This document shows, one piece after another, positions 17,601 through 26,321 of a stretch of 64,000 nt of DNA. The position numbers and the translations under genes are program-made. Origin of the DNA: Luoshenia tenuis (GTDB lineage: Bacteria; Bacillota; Clostridia; Christensenellales; GCA-900066905); contig NZ_JACRSO010000001.1 of assembly GCF_014384745.1 (NCBI RefSeq), forward strand, positions 682,001 through 746,000. The letters run 5' to 3'. The number at the start of each line of letters is the position of its first letter. Positions within the stretch are counted from its first letter, which is position 1. Below the pieces are notes generated by a model. That model was not told where the DNA came from. It saw only the letters and a program-made list of their open reading frames with translations, and did not search any database.

Positions 17601-20600
17601 TCATCATAGGTATACTGCGTCGCTACGGTCTGCCCGCCGGGGTTGGCGGAGTTGTTGTGCGCCGCCTGTGTAAGCAAGCCGTTGCGGTTGTATTGCCAGG
17701 TCTCCTTATATCCGTTGGGGTAGGTGGCTGCGGTTTTATTGCCCAGATTGTTGTAGGTATAGTAAATAGTGTTACCCAGCGCGTCGGTGACCGTGGCCAG
17801 GTTATCCCGCTCGTCATAGGTGTAGACCTGCTTATCGTACAGGCCGCCCTGGTAAGCAATAGCGTTTTGGATGGCGTCGCCAGCTGCGCCTACCTTGTTC
17901 CATTGTTCGGTCAATCGGCCGTGCGCATCGTACACATAGCGCACTTCGCTGTCGTTCCAGCCGGTAGTACGGGTCAGCAGACCATCGTTATCGTAGGTAT
18001 TGCTGGTCACCTTGCCCATCGGGTCGGTAGTGGTGAGCAGGTTGCCGTAATTATCGTAGGTGTAGGTGGTGGTCAGGGTGGTAGACGCATCCTTTTGCGT
18101 GGTCATGGTGAGCGGCAGGTTCCACTTTTCGTGGTAGGTATAGCTGGTCACCGCGCCCTGCGGATCGGTGCTGGACAGCATATTGCCCTTGGCGTCGTAG
18201 GTCATGCTGGTGGTCAACAGCTTGGTGTGCGCCGCGTCTTGATAATATGAGATCGAGGTAGGCTTCATGCAAGGCGCGTAGCCGCCGATAGTGGTGGTAT
18301 TGCCTTTCGCATCCGTAAAGCTGGTGAGCAGGCCCTGTGCGTTGGTAACAAATGTGCTGGTAGAAAAGGGAACCGGCCCATCGCCGCCGCTGCCATCGTT
18401 GACCAGCTGCTGCAATGTCGTCGTATTGGTCAGCGCATCTCCCTGGCCCTGAGAAGCGTAGGTGAACCAGTAGGTCGTAAAATCTGAATCGATCACCATT
18501 TGCACTTTGGAATCCTGAATGCGCACATCCTGCAACCGTTCAGCGGTACCGCTCGCCCCATTGGTAGGCGTATAAAGGACAAAGCCACCGGTAACGGTTG
18601 GGTCATGCTCCTCATTGCCCGGCCAGGAGTATTCGTAATAAGAATAGCGCTCGTAGATCTTTTCCCCGCCATCCCGGTACGTGTAGGCTTCTTCTACCCA
18701 GCCGTATTCGCCATAATCGTACTGAACCTCCAGCGATTCATCCAAGTTAAAATGGTTGTAAGCCCCCACCATTTTGTCTGTGCCGTTGTACAGGAAGGTG
18801 ATCTCACCTTCGGACATGATATGTTCTACGGAGATCAGACGCCCGCGGCTATCGTAGTTCATAAATAAGGCCACGCCATTGGGCTCGCGGTAGCTATCCA
18901 GCTGTAACGTATTAGGCTGGAATGTATAGGTGATGTTATTTTTGCGCGTGATACTATATCCACCCTGCTCGCTGATGGAAACTTCCATATAGTCGTCGGC
19001 AGGGGGAATAAACGCTCCGGAATCCGGATCCTTTAAGATTTTATGGACCGAACCATCTCCATCCTTGAGGATCAGGCCGATTTCGTTAAGATCATCGTCA
19101 TATAGGCGCAGTAGACTGGTGTTGAAGCTGAAATCCCAACCACGGCCCAGCGCTGTTTCCGCACGGGCCTGAGAGTTGAAGGTGCGGCTCATCGGCATCG
19201 AGAGCATGTGCTCGGCCTTGCTGAAATCCGTAACTTGGTAGACCAAATTGCCGCTGGCCACATTGACGTATGCCGTGCCCTGGCCAAGGTCAATACTGCT
19301 GTAGCTTGAGGTTCCATTTAACCCCAGTGCTTTTTCCAGCTCGCCTTCCGGTACAACGGTGGCATAGGTTTGGTCGGAAGGAAGGCCAATGCGCGTCCGC
19401 TCGCCAAAGGTGCGTTCCGCAACGACATAGTAATAGTGAGTTTGGTCTTTGGTCACATCTATATCGTATGTGTAATTCTGCGTTAAGCCCGAGATAACGC
19501 GATTGCTGTGGTTGACCAGATCCGGCTCAAAGTCGGGCGTGGTGCCACGGTAAATAGAATAGGTTTCATCATCTCCTAAAATGCCGTCCCAACGCAGCCA
19601 TATCGAGTAGTTGACCATACTCATAGCTGTGGGCCGCTGTGCCTGCGTCACCAACTGCACGATAAAGCTGTCGTTCAAATTCAATGAGGTGATCTGAACA
19701 TTCCAGCTTTTAATGGCTACACCGGCGCTATTAAAGGTAGCGCGTATCTGTACGCTTTGCCCCAGCTCGTCTTGCACGAGATACTCCTGGTTAGCGGCAA
19801 TGGGCTGCCAGGTTTCACCGCCATCAAAGCTGGCCTCATAGCTCACCTGCGCAGCCAGGGAGGCGTCCGCCAGCGTGGGGATCAGCTTGATTTTGGATAC
19901 GTTATTGGCCGGCAGCTCCGGGCCATAGAGGACCGATGGACCATCAGACGCCTGTTTAGCGCCCTGTGCAGTGACCTGTACGTTGGTAGAAGCAGCGTCG
20001 ATGTCCGAATCGGCGGTAAAACCTTGCACATTATTGGGCGAGAGGTAAGAGCTGACGGTATACTTATCTTCGCCATTGGAACCCTGCGCCCGTACGAAAT
20101 AGGAATAATCCCCACCTTCGGCAAGGTTCTCCGTGATGGCGTCGATATCAAAGCCCTCGCCCACGGTGGATTCAGTAGCCACTTTTTTGCCGCCGAGATA
20201 CAGGCTAGCCGGCTGCAGGTTGCTATCGTCGATCACCTGTTTATATTGGAAGGATATTTCCGGTTCCGTCACCGTTAGGTCTGGGTCTGGCGCCTGGGTG
20301 ATCTGAAGTTTGGGCGGGGTAGAGATACCCTCCTGGCCCACATAGGCATACCAGGCGCCGCCGGTTTTTTTGTTGCCCGCCTTATCGACGATTTCAAGGG
20401 CTATACGGTAATAGCTGTTATTCTCTAGTTGCGTCGAATCCAGCGTACACAGCGGCTCTCCCGCGGCGGGCAAAGTGCTCGATTCATGAAACATGATGCG
20501 AGGATTAGGCTCGCCGTTTATACCTTTTTGATAATACCAGCGGTAATATTCAAAGTTGGGGTCTTCAATCGTACCGTAAATCGGCACAAAGCCGCTGAGC

Positions 20601-23600
20601 ACCTTCCACGCCAGCGTTGTGGTTAGTGTATACCGGGGCGCGGTGGCGTCCCAGTTTACCTGCACCGTTGCGTCGGTTCCCGGGCGGTCGGACTGATTTA
20701 CCGCGCGCAGGTGGATGGTATACGTTCCTTCCGGCAGGCCGGAAAAATCAGCGTATGCCGAATTGGTCCACAGGGTAGCGCCGGACTCCTTATTCAGGCA
20801 GTCGTTCAGGGTTATGGTACGATAGCCTGAATCGTAATTATTCGGCCCGGTAATTTTATATTCCAGCCCCTTGCGGTTATCGTCACCCTTGGGGTCAGTA
20901 ATTTGGCCCCAGCTCATCTCGGGATTTTCGTTCATAATCCCGCTTTCAGGCACATTGGCCACGCTGAACTGCCCCGGCGCGTTGGGAATGGAACGGTCCG
21001 GCAGTTCTACGGCAGAAGAATAGGTGGGATCGGAAAAATTGGCCAAATCGGAATTATCCACGGCGCTGACAGAGAATGTCACGCTCTGTTGCCCCATAGG
21101 GAAATCCTGGGGTGAGAAGGTCACCTCATACTGAGCCTCTCCTGTAGCGGCCACCGTATAAGTTTGGTTCTCATCTACGCCAGCAGCATTTTGTTTGTTG
21201 TAGCTGATGGTATATTCTTTGATTCCAGTAGCTACGTCGTTCCAGGACGAATGGGGATCAGGCCCATCCTGTGTGGCGTTGAAGCGCAGGTGTATCAGGC
21301 CGTCGCTCTCCTCAAGCGCAGCCGTTACGCCGCCTACAGCTTCGGGCGGGGTGCAGTCCTCAATATAGACCCATGTGCTCCAGTTCGCGTCGATACTCTG
21401 AACTGCGCCATATGCCGGATTATATGGATAATAAATCACGCGATAATGTTGATAATCATAGCCAGGATTGTTTGCATGGTAGAGAGAAAGTGGACTATTG
21501 GGCAGATCAGTGCCGCTGCCGTCCGTGCGAATATGCGGACCCTGGCTTGCCGTAGGCCAAACACCTTCAGTTCGGGTAGAAAATGAATTTTCATTTTTTA
21601 CATCAATAAACTCATATTGGTTCCCCGTCCAGAAACCCACCAGGTAATTAAGCGAGTCATCCTTTACCGGCCAGGAAATATCTAACCAGCCAGTGCCGCT
21701 GTTGCGACCGCCTGAATGGGTTGTGATGGTGGGAGCCACGTTTTCACCGATGTATTTAAGCTCCATATAAGGGCGGAAATTTGGATCGGAATAATGCAGA
21801 CTGCAATAACGTTTATACCATTGGTAGTTCTCCTGGCGCGATTTAATTACAAATCCATAGTTAGGATAATCTTGATTTGCCCAGCCGGCAAACAGTGCGA
21901 AAATACTGTAAGAATACCACCTTGCTTGATTGGGATAGATATATTTAGAATCATAAACCGTAGGATCATAGTGTAGGTCATTCCAGGCTGTCTCGCCTGC
22001 AAAGTACCAGTTCTCAGTTACACGATGGATGTCGTGCGTGGGGCTAGTGGACCCCGTATAGTCCTGATAGGCTAAAAAGTTTGCATCTAATAGTAAATAG
22101 TAATAATTCTGAAAATCAGCCAGATAGTCGTCGGTTATCCAAATTAACGTGCGGTATTTTGTGCCATTGGTATTTTGACCTACACATAAATGCCCCACTA
22201 CATTCGTATCAGATTGGGAATAAACCTCTTTTGTTCCAAACGGCGTCTCGATGCTCCACTCTACAGACGGATCCACCGTTACGGGATATCGCAGATGGAC
22301 ATTCTCAAAGTATTCTTCATCGAGAACGAGGTATAGGATATACTGATCGGTATTGCCGATGCGCTCTAATGTGGTCACGATTTGATCAGAATAGAAAGGC
22401 TCCTCATTGGCGTCATACATAAATGACGCGGGGATATACGCCCGGTACTTGGCATCCGGGTTTTGCTCTAAATCTACATCCTCGTCGTATAAATTGATCT
22501 GACCATATTCATCCATTACGGGTTTTAGACCAGGCAGTGTCAGCGCGAAGGCATAGCGAAAGGTAGAAGGTTTGCTGTTAAAGATCAGTTCTTCCTTCAC
22601 GCCGTTGCCCACAGGGATGATCCGCAGGTCCACCTCATCCTGCCCCGCGTTTTGATAGAGGATGCTGCCGATCTCTGGTTCAGTTTCTTGGGCCGCCTGC
22701 GCTTCCGTTTGAGGTTCTTCAACCACTAAAGAATGCTCATTTGGCGGCAATTCTTCATTTTCGATGTATTCCTCCACCAGCTGGGGCATTAACTCGCGCC
22801 CTTGGCGTTGCAGTTTTTCCTGTTCCAATGTTTCAAGCTTTGCCTCCACTTGCGCTCCAGAGGGCTGAAGTGCGTCAAGCTGCGCCTGCGCATCGGCTTG
22901 CTGCTCCAGGGTTATCTGCGGTTCTGGTTCAGCGGAGGATGTAGCTGCGTTCAATCCAGACGTATCGTTTTGCAACACTTCCGAGGAAGTGGAGGGTACT
23001 GCTAAAGCTTGCTCATGCGCCTGCGCTTCTAGTTTTTGAATATGCTCCTGTTGGAGTTCGACCTTGGCAGCCTGCTCGGCTTCCTGGCGCAGCGCCTGCT
23101 CTTTTTCCAAAGGTTTTAACAGTTTCTGTTCAGCTTTGGCTTGGGCAATCCCCTCCTGCGTTAAAATACCAAAACTGATGGACGGACCATTATCTTCGGA
23201 TACGGTCACACCAAGCTGATCTTCTACACTTTCTCCCATATAGACCTTGATGCTATTGGCCTTGTTCTCATACCGCATGCCGGCTTCCTGGCTGTTGGCG
23301 CTGAAGGTGCGCGCTTTGGGTACCTCCTGAATCGTGTTATCAATCTTTTGCCAATCGCCTTCTTCATCCTGGTAGTGGATCACCTCGCCATACCAACGCG
23401 CGGTTTTGGTACCGTCAGCATTTTGATAAACGGCTACGCCGGGTTCGCGTTCCTCTACCAGCTCCACGGACGGTTCCTGTGCTTCTTCGGCAGGAGGCAT
23501 ATTAGCGTCTTGTATACCCTCAGCCAGGGCAGAAATACCGCTCTGCAAAAAGGTAAAAGACATGACAAAAGACAGGGCGAAGGCTATAAAGCGGCGCTTT

Positions 23601-23614
23601 CCATTGGCAGACAT
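14645..23614 (-). CDS. WapA-like secreted RHS/YD-repeat polymorphic toxin
   Basis: This is a giant cell-surface or secreted toxin of 2989 residues. The start chosen has GGAGGAG before MSANGKRRFIAFALSFVMSF, a signal peptide ending near SALAEG; an ATG 87 bp upstream would add a hydrophilic leader. Then come a Glu/Gln-rich coiled coil (about 120-320), a DNRLRE-like domain (about 450-620), fibronectin-type domains, a conserved RTFNSQAR...GRGWDFSFN region at about 1470, many YD repeats that form the RHS shell, and the RHS core (ARHYDPDTGRFLQQD, DPTGHSA). The last roughly 110 residues are a nuclease-like tail with WHHIVEQ, NVYNIVSLTEADH. This matches the plan of Bacillus WapA, which delivers its tail to neighbouring cells. 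Two orphan tails follow downstream. Confidence 0.92.
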   Translation of the reverse strand: MSANGKRRFIAFALSFVMSFTFLQSGISALAEGIQDANMPPAEEAQEPSVELVEEREPGVAVYQNADGTKTARWYGEVIHYQDEEGDWQKIDNTIQEVPKARTFSANSQEAGMRYENKANSIKVYMGESVEDQLGVTVSEDNGPSISFGILTQEGIAQAKAEQKLLKPLEKEQALRQEAEQAAKVELQQEHIQKLEAQAHEQALAVPSTSSEVLQNDTSGLNAATSSAEPEPQITLEQQADAQAQLDALQPSGAQVEAKLETLEQEKLQRQGRELMPQLVEEYIENEELPPNEHSLVVEEPQTEAQAAQETEPEIGSILYQNAGQDEVDLRIIPVGNGVKEELIFNSKPSTFRYAFALTLPGLKPVMDEYGQINLYDEDVDLEQNPDAKYRAYIPASFMYDANEEPFYSDQIVTTLERIGNTDQYILYLVLDEEYFENVHLRYPVTVDPSVEWSIETPFGTKEVYSQSDTNVVGHLCVGQNTNGTKYRTLIWITDDYLADFQNYYYLLLDANFLAYQDYTGSTSPTHDIHRVTENWYFAGETAWNDLHYDPTVYDSKYIYPNQARWYSYSIFALFAGWANQDYPNYGFVIKSRQENYQWYKRYCSLHYSDPNFRPYMELKYIGENVAPTITTHSGGRNSGTGWLDISWPVKDDSLNYLVGFWTGNQYEFIDVKNENSFSTRTEGVWPTASQGPHIRTDGSGTDLPNSPLSLYHANNPGYDYQHYRVIYYPYNPAYGAVQSIDANWSTWVYIEDCTPPEAVGGVTAALEESDGLIHLRFNATQDGPDPHSSWNDVATGIKEYTISYNKQNAAGVDENQTYTVAATGEAQYEVTFSPQDFPMGQQSVTFSVSAVDNSDLANFSDPTYSSAVELPDRSIPNAPGQFSVANVPESGIMNENPEMSWGQITDPKGDDNRKGLEYKITGPNNYDSGYRTITLNDCLNKESGATLWTNSAYADFSGLPEGTYTIHLRAVNQSDRPGTDATVQVNWDATAPRYTLTTTLAWKVLSGFVPIYGTIEDPNFEYYRWYYQKGINGEPNPRIMFHESSTLPAAGEPLCTLDSTQLENNSYYRIALEIVDKAGNKKTGGAWYAYVGQEGISTPPKLQITQAPDPDLTVTEPEISFQYKQVIDDSNLQPASLYLGGKKVATESTVGEGFDIDAITENLAEGGDYSYFVRAQGSNGEDKYTVSSYLSPNNVQGFTADSDIDAASTNVQVTAQGAKQASDGPSVLYGPELPANNVSKIKLIPTLADASLAAQVSYEASFDGGETWQPIAANQEYLVQDELGQSVQIRATFNSAGVAIKSWNVQITSLNLNDSFIVQLVTQAQRPTAMSMVNYSIWLRWDGILGDDETYSIYRGTTPDFEPDLVNHSNRVISGLTQNYTYDIDVTKDQTHYYYVVAERTFGERTRIGLPSDQTYATVVPEGELEKALGLNGTSSYSSIDLGQGTAYVNVASGNLVYQVTDFSKAEHMLSMPMSRTFNSQARAETALGRGWDFSFNTSLLRLYDDDLNEIGLILKDGDGSVHKILKDPDSGAFIPPADDYMEVSISEQGGYSITRKNNITYTFQPNTLQLDSYREPNGVALFMNYDSRGRLISVEHIMSEGEITFLYNGTDKMVGAYNHFNLDESLEVQYDYGEYGWVEEAYTYRDGGEKIYERYSYYEYSWPGNEEHDPTVTGGFVLYTPTNGASGTAERLQDVRIQDSKVQMVIDSDFTTYWFTYASQGQGDALTNTTTLQQLVNDGSGGDGPVPFSTSTFVTNAQGLLTSFTDAKGNTTTIGGYAPCMKPTSISYYQDAAHTKLLTTSMTYDAKGNMLSSTDPQGAVTSYTYHEKWNLPLTMTTQKDASTTLTTTYTYDNYGNLLTTTDPMGKVTSNTYDNDGLLTRTTGWNDSEVRYVYDAHGRLTEQWNKVGAAGDAIQNAIAYQGGLYDKQVYTYDERDNLATVTDALGNTIYYTYNNLGNKTAATYPNGYKETWQYNRNGLLTQAAHNNSANPGGQTVATQYTYDDLNRITQTQFADGTQEGTSYGYETVGGALCFVVTATDANGVSSRTVSNNLGQTVETVSGGLSVQYAYDAAGNMTQVTNPGNRVQQAQYDLMNRVVKTSIPDTSLGTIESTATYDYLGNKLTETDALGNTTRYTYDAYSRPLTVTQTVDGVDQTTSYTYDEIVSTGITKNTVTDAEGMVSETHYNRPGWVVKTQNMGKGTTPLPAQVTHYNVLGQALTLKVNDELRVTNTYDPVTGLLTKKQYSEQYYTDYTYDLEGRQQTMTDHWPDQPQAVTSYTYDIMGQVTQSHQDGNNINYTYDNVGTITKVDYTIVGASRSVEYNYDSRYNLTSIVQDGKTVAEYSYDESNNDLLSIDEYLQFDTQADKAGLKLQQTFDYEDKLGLMLSNTIKEGTAQRESYAYTYNKLGFVTQETVSGSYPDKTNSVTKTHTYDEIGRLTQTLSDNNGTEKTQSYTYDKVGNRLSMVDGEDEYRYTYNDYNQMTQSEKKQDGTFYLDKEYTYDTYGNQTQKKVYKTEDGVNTLESTLEYTYDQANQLSTTREVFTDESKDEVTTGNLYNGNGQRIRLTWNGSLYQKYYYMGTALFFTTDANNLRDSENILNPGGKIVASRRQDSSDANKYYFYHTDIRGSVTNIVGMKENAIYLAQGYNYDNFGKEEALKSESSFKNDVTFTGAVSDSMTGLFYMNARHYDPDTGRFLQQDTYKGSAAVPWTQHLYAYTGNNPVNMVDPTGHSATMYDQYPDSSYSGIYVPTVTKDNPYGDPRMAGRAPKSSMHDQYADAKNAGRSRPKSVNDASNQYVEPGMGGAYVAPIRNPLETPLPYDPPALEFASEGIKIPKWVSDAEMIFAGVVGLGTIAYFGAPVIAAGVGKLATGASSTIAATKVTLTTGAGFETFNQLKTALGSAGSGRQWHHIVEQCQIAKSGFDAKIIHNVYNIVSLTEADHRLISNYYSSKVAWTGGQTVRDWLTGQDFQTQYNKGIEIMKLLGIID
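15039..15212 (-). repeat. pre-toxin linker copy within the large RHS gene
   Basis: This is the partner of 14060-14233. It encodes the linker that ends in AEMIFAGVVGLGTIAYFG, after which the WHH-type tail begins. Confidence 0.9.
15413..15823 (-). repeat. RHS core copy within the large RHS gene
   Basis: This is the partner of 12983-13393. It encodes NPGGKIVASRRQ through DPTGHSA, the RHS core where the shell closes. Confidence 0.85.
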
Positions 23615-23746
23615 GAAATTCTCCTCCAACATGTTTTTCTTTTGTAAGGGATAAAGCGGCAGTAATTGCAGTGAGATGCTGTCGAAATCAAATGTATTCA
23701 CATAAATTACAAAGTTTATTCACAAATTATACACAATTCTATTTCG

Positions 23747-23776
23747 AGTATAACAGTTTAAAATGTGGTTTGTAAA
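23747..23776 (-). promoter_or_regulatory. sigma-A-type promoter of the RHS toxin gene
   Basis: Read on the minus strand, TTTACA is followed after 18 bases by TATACT, about 130 bp before the RHS start codon. A second TATAAT at 23726-23731 lies downstream and could serve as an alternative minus-10. The surrounding 150 bp are very AT-rich. Confidence 0.55.
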
Positions 23777-24097
23777 TATATTTAATTTATGTTTTTCTAT
23801 ATATGACGCAAAAATCCGACAATTATAGCATCAGCTAAATCTGAAAAAGATAGCCCGCTGTGCTTAATATCCCCCGTGTAAATATGCTACCTGAGTGCTA
23901 TGCTAATCTTGAGACGGCGCAGCCGGTTATTCCCAGTCTTACTCGTGTGGAGTCTGCAAAAACCCACACCGAACCCCACACCGGCATCAGAAAACAAGAT
24001 TTTTAAGGAAAGCGAACTTGCGACGATATACGCAAGGCAAAATGCTAGAACCGCTGGTATTGCTGGATTTCAGTCCATCAAGGTAAACAAGATACGC
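23777..24097. other. non-coding right end of the island
   Basis: No gene is supported. The plus strand is open from 23900 into lysS (residues QKPTPNPTPASENKIF in the middle), but it has no ribosome site and no recognised family; it could be a decayed remnant. The AACCCCACACC 11-mer also found at the left end is at 23972-23982. An AT-rich stretch near the RHS promoter completes the interval. Confidence 0.45.
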
Positions 24098-24126
24098 AAA
24101 AAGAAAACAGGCCAAAAAGGCCTGTT
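24098..24126 (-). terminator. intrinsic terminator after lysS, inside the island
   Basis: The stem AACAGGCC/GGCCTGTT with a 5-base loop is followed on the minus strand by TTTTCTTTTT. It lies on the island side of the right direct repeat, so lysS now ends with a terminator that would have come in with the island. Confidence 0.85.
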
Positions 24127-24131
24127 AGTGA

Positions 24132-24148
24132 ACAATCTATTCATAAAC
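24132..24148. repeat. right copy of 17-bp direct repeat (candidate attachment site)
   Basis: It is identical to 10275-10291 (ACAATCTATTCATAAAC) and lies 7 bp beyond the lysS stop codon. Confidence 0.6.
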
Positions 24149-24155
24149 CGCGATC

Positions 24156-25664
24156 CTAGTTTTTAATCAATTTCATGGTGGGGAACAGGATCACGTCCCT
24201 GATGGAATAGGAATCCGTCAAAAGCATCACCATCCGGTCAATACCGATGCCCATGCCGCCCGTGGGGGGCATCCCCACCTCCAGGGCGTTGACAAAGTCG
24301 TCGTCGATCTGCGCCTCGCCCTCGCCGGCCATCTTCTTTTGGGCCTGCTCTACAAAGCGTGCCTTCTGGTCGATGGGGTCATTCAGCTCGGAAAAGGCGT
24401 TGCCCATCTCCCGGCCGGTGATAAAGAACTCAAACCGCTCGGTAAAGGCGGGGTCGTCCACCTTGCGCTTGGCAAGGGGAGAAACCTCCACCGGATAATC
24501 GGTAATAAAGGTGGGCTGCACCAGCTTTTCCTCCACCAGCTCGTCAAAGCACAGGTAGATGCACTGTCCGCGGGTCATATCCGCCTCTACCTCCAGCCCT
24601 GCGGCCTTGGTAGCGGCGCGCGCGCCTTCGTCGTCCAGAATATCGGTAAAGTCGATGCCCGCGTACTCCTTGACCGCGTCGATCATCGGCAGCCGGCGCC
24701 AGGGCCCGGTCAGGTCCACAGGCGTACCCTGATAGGTGATCTGGGTGCCGCCGCAAACCGCCTTGGCCGCCTCGATAAACACGGTCTCGGCTACCTCCAT
24801 CATCCCTTCCAGGTTGGTATAGGCCTGGTAGAGCTCAATGGTGGTAAACTCCGGGTTGTGCTTGATATCCATGCCCTCGTTGCGGAAGATGCGGCCGATC
24901 TCATACACCCGCTCCAAGCCCCCGACAATCAGGCGCTTTAAGTGCAGCTCGGTCTCGATGCGCAGGTACATATCGATATCCAGCGAATTATGGTGGGTGA
25001 TAAAGGGCTTGGCCGCGGCGCCCGTGGCCAGCGTATGCAGTACCGGCGTTTCCACCTCGATAAAGCCCCGCTCATCCAAAATCCTGCGGATAATCTTGAT
25101 GATCTGGCTGCGGGCCATAAAGGTCTTGCGCACCTCGGGGTTGACGATCATATCCACATACCGCTGGCGGTACCGCAGATCCGGATCGCTTAAGCCGTGG
25201 AACTTCTCCGGCAGCGGCTGGAGCGATTTGGATAGCAGCACATATTCGGTCACGTGCAGGGAGATCTCCCCCGTGCGCGTCTTAAATACCGTGCCCTTTA
25301 CGCCCAGGATATCGCCGATATCCAGCTGCTTAAAGGCTGTATAGGCCTCCTGGCCTACATCGTCCCGCTTCACATAGATCTGGATGGTACCAGCCCGGTC
25401 CAGCACGTGCGCAAAAGACGCCTTGCCCATGATGCGCCGCGAGGTCATGCGCCCGGCGATGGATACCTGCTGGCCCTCCAGCTCGTCATAGTGCGAGATG
25501 ATCTCTTCGCTTTCATGGGTACGCTCATAATGCGTAAGGGCAAAGGGATCCTTCCCCTCGTCTTTAAGCGCTTGCAGCTTCTGGCGGCGAACCCGCAATA
25601 TCTCGTTTAAGTTCTCCTGTACACTCTCCTGCGCCTGGGGCGGGTTCTTCATTTGATCCTGCAT
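24156..25664 (-). CDS. lysS: lysyl-tRNA synthetase, class II
   Basis: The enzyme charges tRNA-Lys with lysine. An N-terminal OB-fold anticodon-binding domain (about residues 55-150, [23 protein letters not shown]) is followed by the class II catalytic core with motif 1, motif 2 ([18 protein letters not shown]) and motif 3 ([13 protein letters not shown]). The length of 502 residues is normal. It lies 27 bp after greA, an order common in Firmicutes, and its 3' end adjoins the right repeat of the toxin island. No T-box was found upstream. Confidence 0.97.
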   Translation of the reverse strand: MQDQMKNPPQAQESVQENLNEILRVRRQKLQALKDEGKDPFALTHYERTHESEEIISHYDELEGQQVSIAGRMTSRRIMGKASFAHVLDRAGTIQIYVKRDDVGQEAYTAFKQLDIGDILGVKGTVFKTRTGEISLHVTEYVLLSKSLQPLPEKFHGLSDPDLRYRQRYVDMIVNPEVRKTFMARSQIIKIIRRILDERGFIEVETPVLHTLATGAAAKPFITHHNSLDIDMYLRIETELHLKRLIVGGLERVYEIGRIFRNEGMDIKHNPEFTTIELYQAYTNLEGMMEVAETVFIEAAKAVCGGTQITYQGTPVDLTGPWRRLPMIDAVKEYAGIDFTDILDDEGARAATKAAGLEVEADMTRGQCIYLCFDELVEEKLVQPTFITDYPVEVSPLAKRKVDDPAFTERFEFFITGREMGNAFSELNDPIDQKARFVEQAQKKMAGEGEAQIDDDFVNALEVGMPPTGGMGIGIDRMVMLLTDSYSIRDVILFPTMKLIKN

Positions 25665-25691
25665 ACTATCCTCTCTCTTTTGCTTACATCC

Positions 25692-26165
25692 TTATTTGCT
25701 GATGGAAAGCACCTCAAGCTCTACAATGCCGCCCGGGGTCTCCACCTGCACGGTATCGCCCACGTGGCTGCCCATCAGCGCCGCCCCAATGGGGGATTCA
25801 TTGCTGATCCGGTTCTCATTGGGGTCGCTCTCCGTGGAGCCGCAGAGCACATAATCGATCTCCTCGTCGAACTCCTTATCCAACACCCGCACGGTATTGC
25901 CCACGTTGACCACGTCGGTATTCAGGTCGTCCTCATCGATCAGTTTGGCTGAGCGCAGCATATTTTCGATGCTGATGATCTCGCCTTCCACAAAGGCCTG
26001 TTCGTTTTTCGCCTCGTCGTATTCCGCATTTTCACTCAGGTCGCCAAAGGCCAGCGCCTGTTTGATACGCTCGGTCACCTCGGGCCGTTTGACCGTTTTA
26101 AGGTAATCCAGCTTTTCCTCTAATTTCGCCACGCCTTCAGGCGTGAGCATAACTTCTTTAGCCAT
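25692..26165 (-). CDS. greA: transcription elongation factor GreA
   Basis: GreA rescues stalled RNA polymerase by stimulating transcript cleavage. The N-terminal coiled coil carries the acidic tip region ([19 protein letters not shown]), and the C-terminal FKBP-like domain contains [19 protein letters not shown]. The length of 157 residues is typical. It heads the greA-lysS pair. Confidence 0.97.
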   Translation of the reverse strand: MAKEVMLTPEGVAKLEEKLDYLKTVKRPEVTERIKQALAFGDLSENAEYDEAKNEQAFVEGEIISIENMLRSAKLIDEDDLNTDVVNVGNTVRVLDKEFDEEIDYVLCGSTESDPNENRISNESPIGAALMGSHVGDTVQVETPGGIVELEVLSISK

Positions 26166-26321
26166 GAAAAATTCCCCCTTGTTAATCGGCGATTTTTACA
26201 TCGCCAGCCTATATAAAAATATCCGCCTATCCAGGCCCTCCCCACGGGCCGGATGAGCAGCTATTTTGTCCATTACGCCTTATTATAGACCTAATGATTA
26301 TAGTGCAAGGTCCTTCGCTTG

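Noticed and set aside
15293..18250. Long open frames on the plus strand opposite the RHS gene
   Set aside because: They are shadows of the GC-rich YD repeats in the antisense frame and have no ribosome sites or known domains.
15820..18900. Regular spaced repeats that might suggest a CRISPR array
   Set aside because: They are degenerate YD repeats within a coding frame, not identical repeats with unique spacers.
10402..23982. AACCCCACACC shared by both island ends
   Set aside because: An 11-base match is expected by chance in a span of this size; noted but not used as evidence.
23900..24166. Open frame with a PTPNPTPASENKIF stretch, a possible integrase tail
   Set aside because: It lacks a ribosome site, runs into lysS on the other strand and shows no tyrosine recombinase motif, so an integrase remnant cannot be supported.
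26166..26321. Possible T-box upstream of greA-lysS
   Set aside because: No specifier-loop, AGGGTGGNACCGCG-like box or terminator was found.
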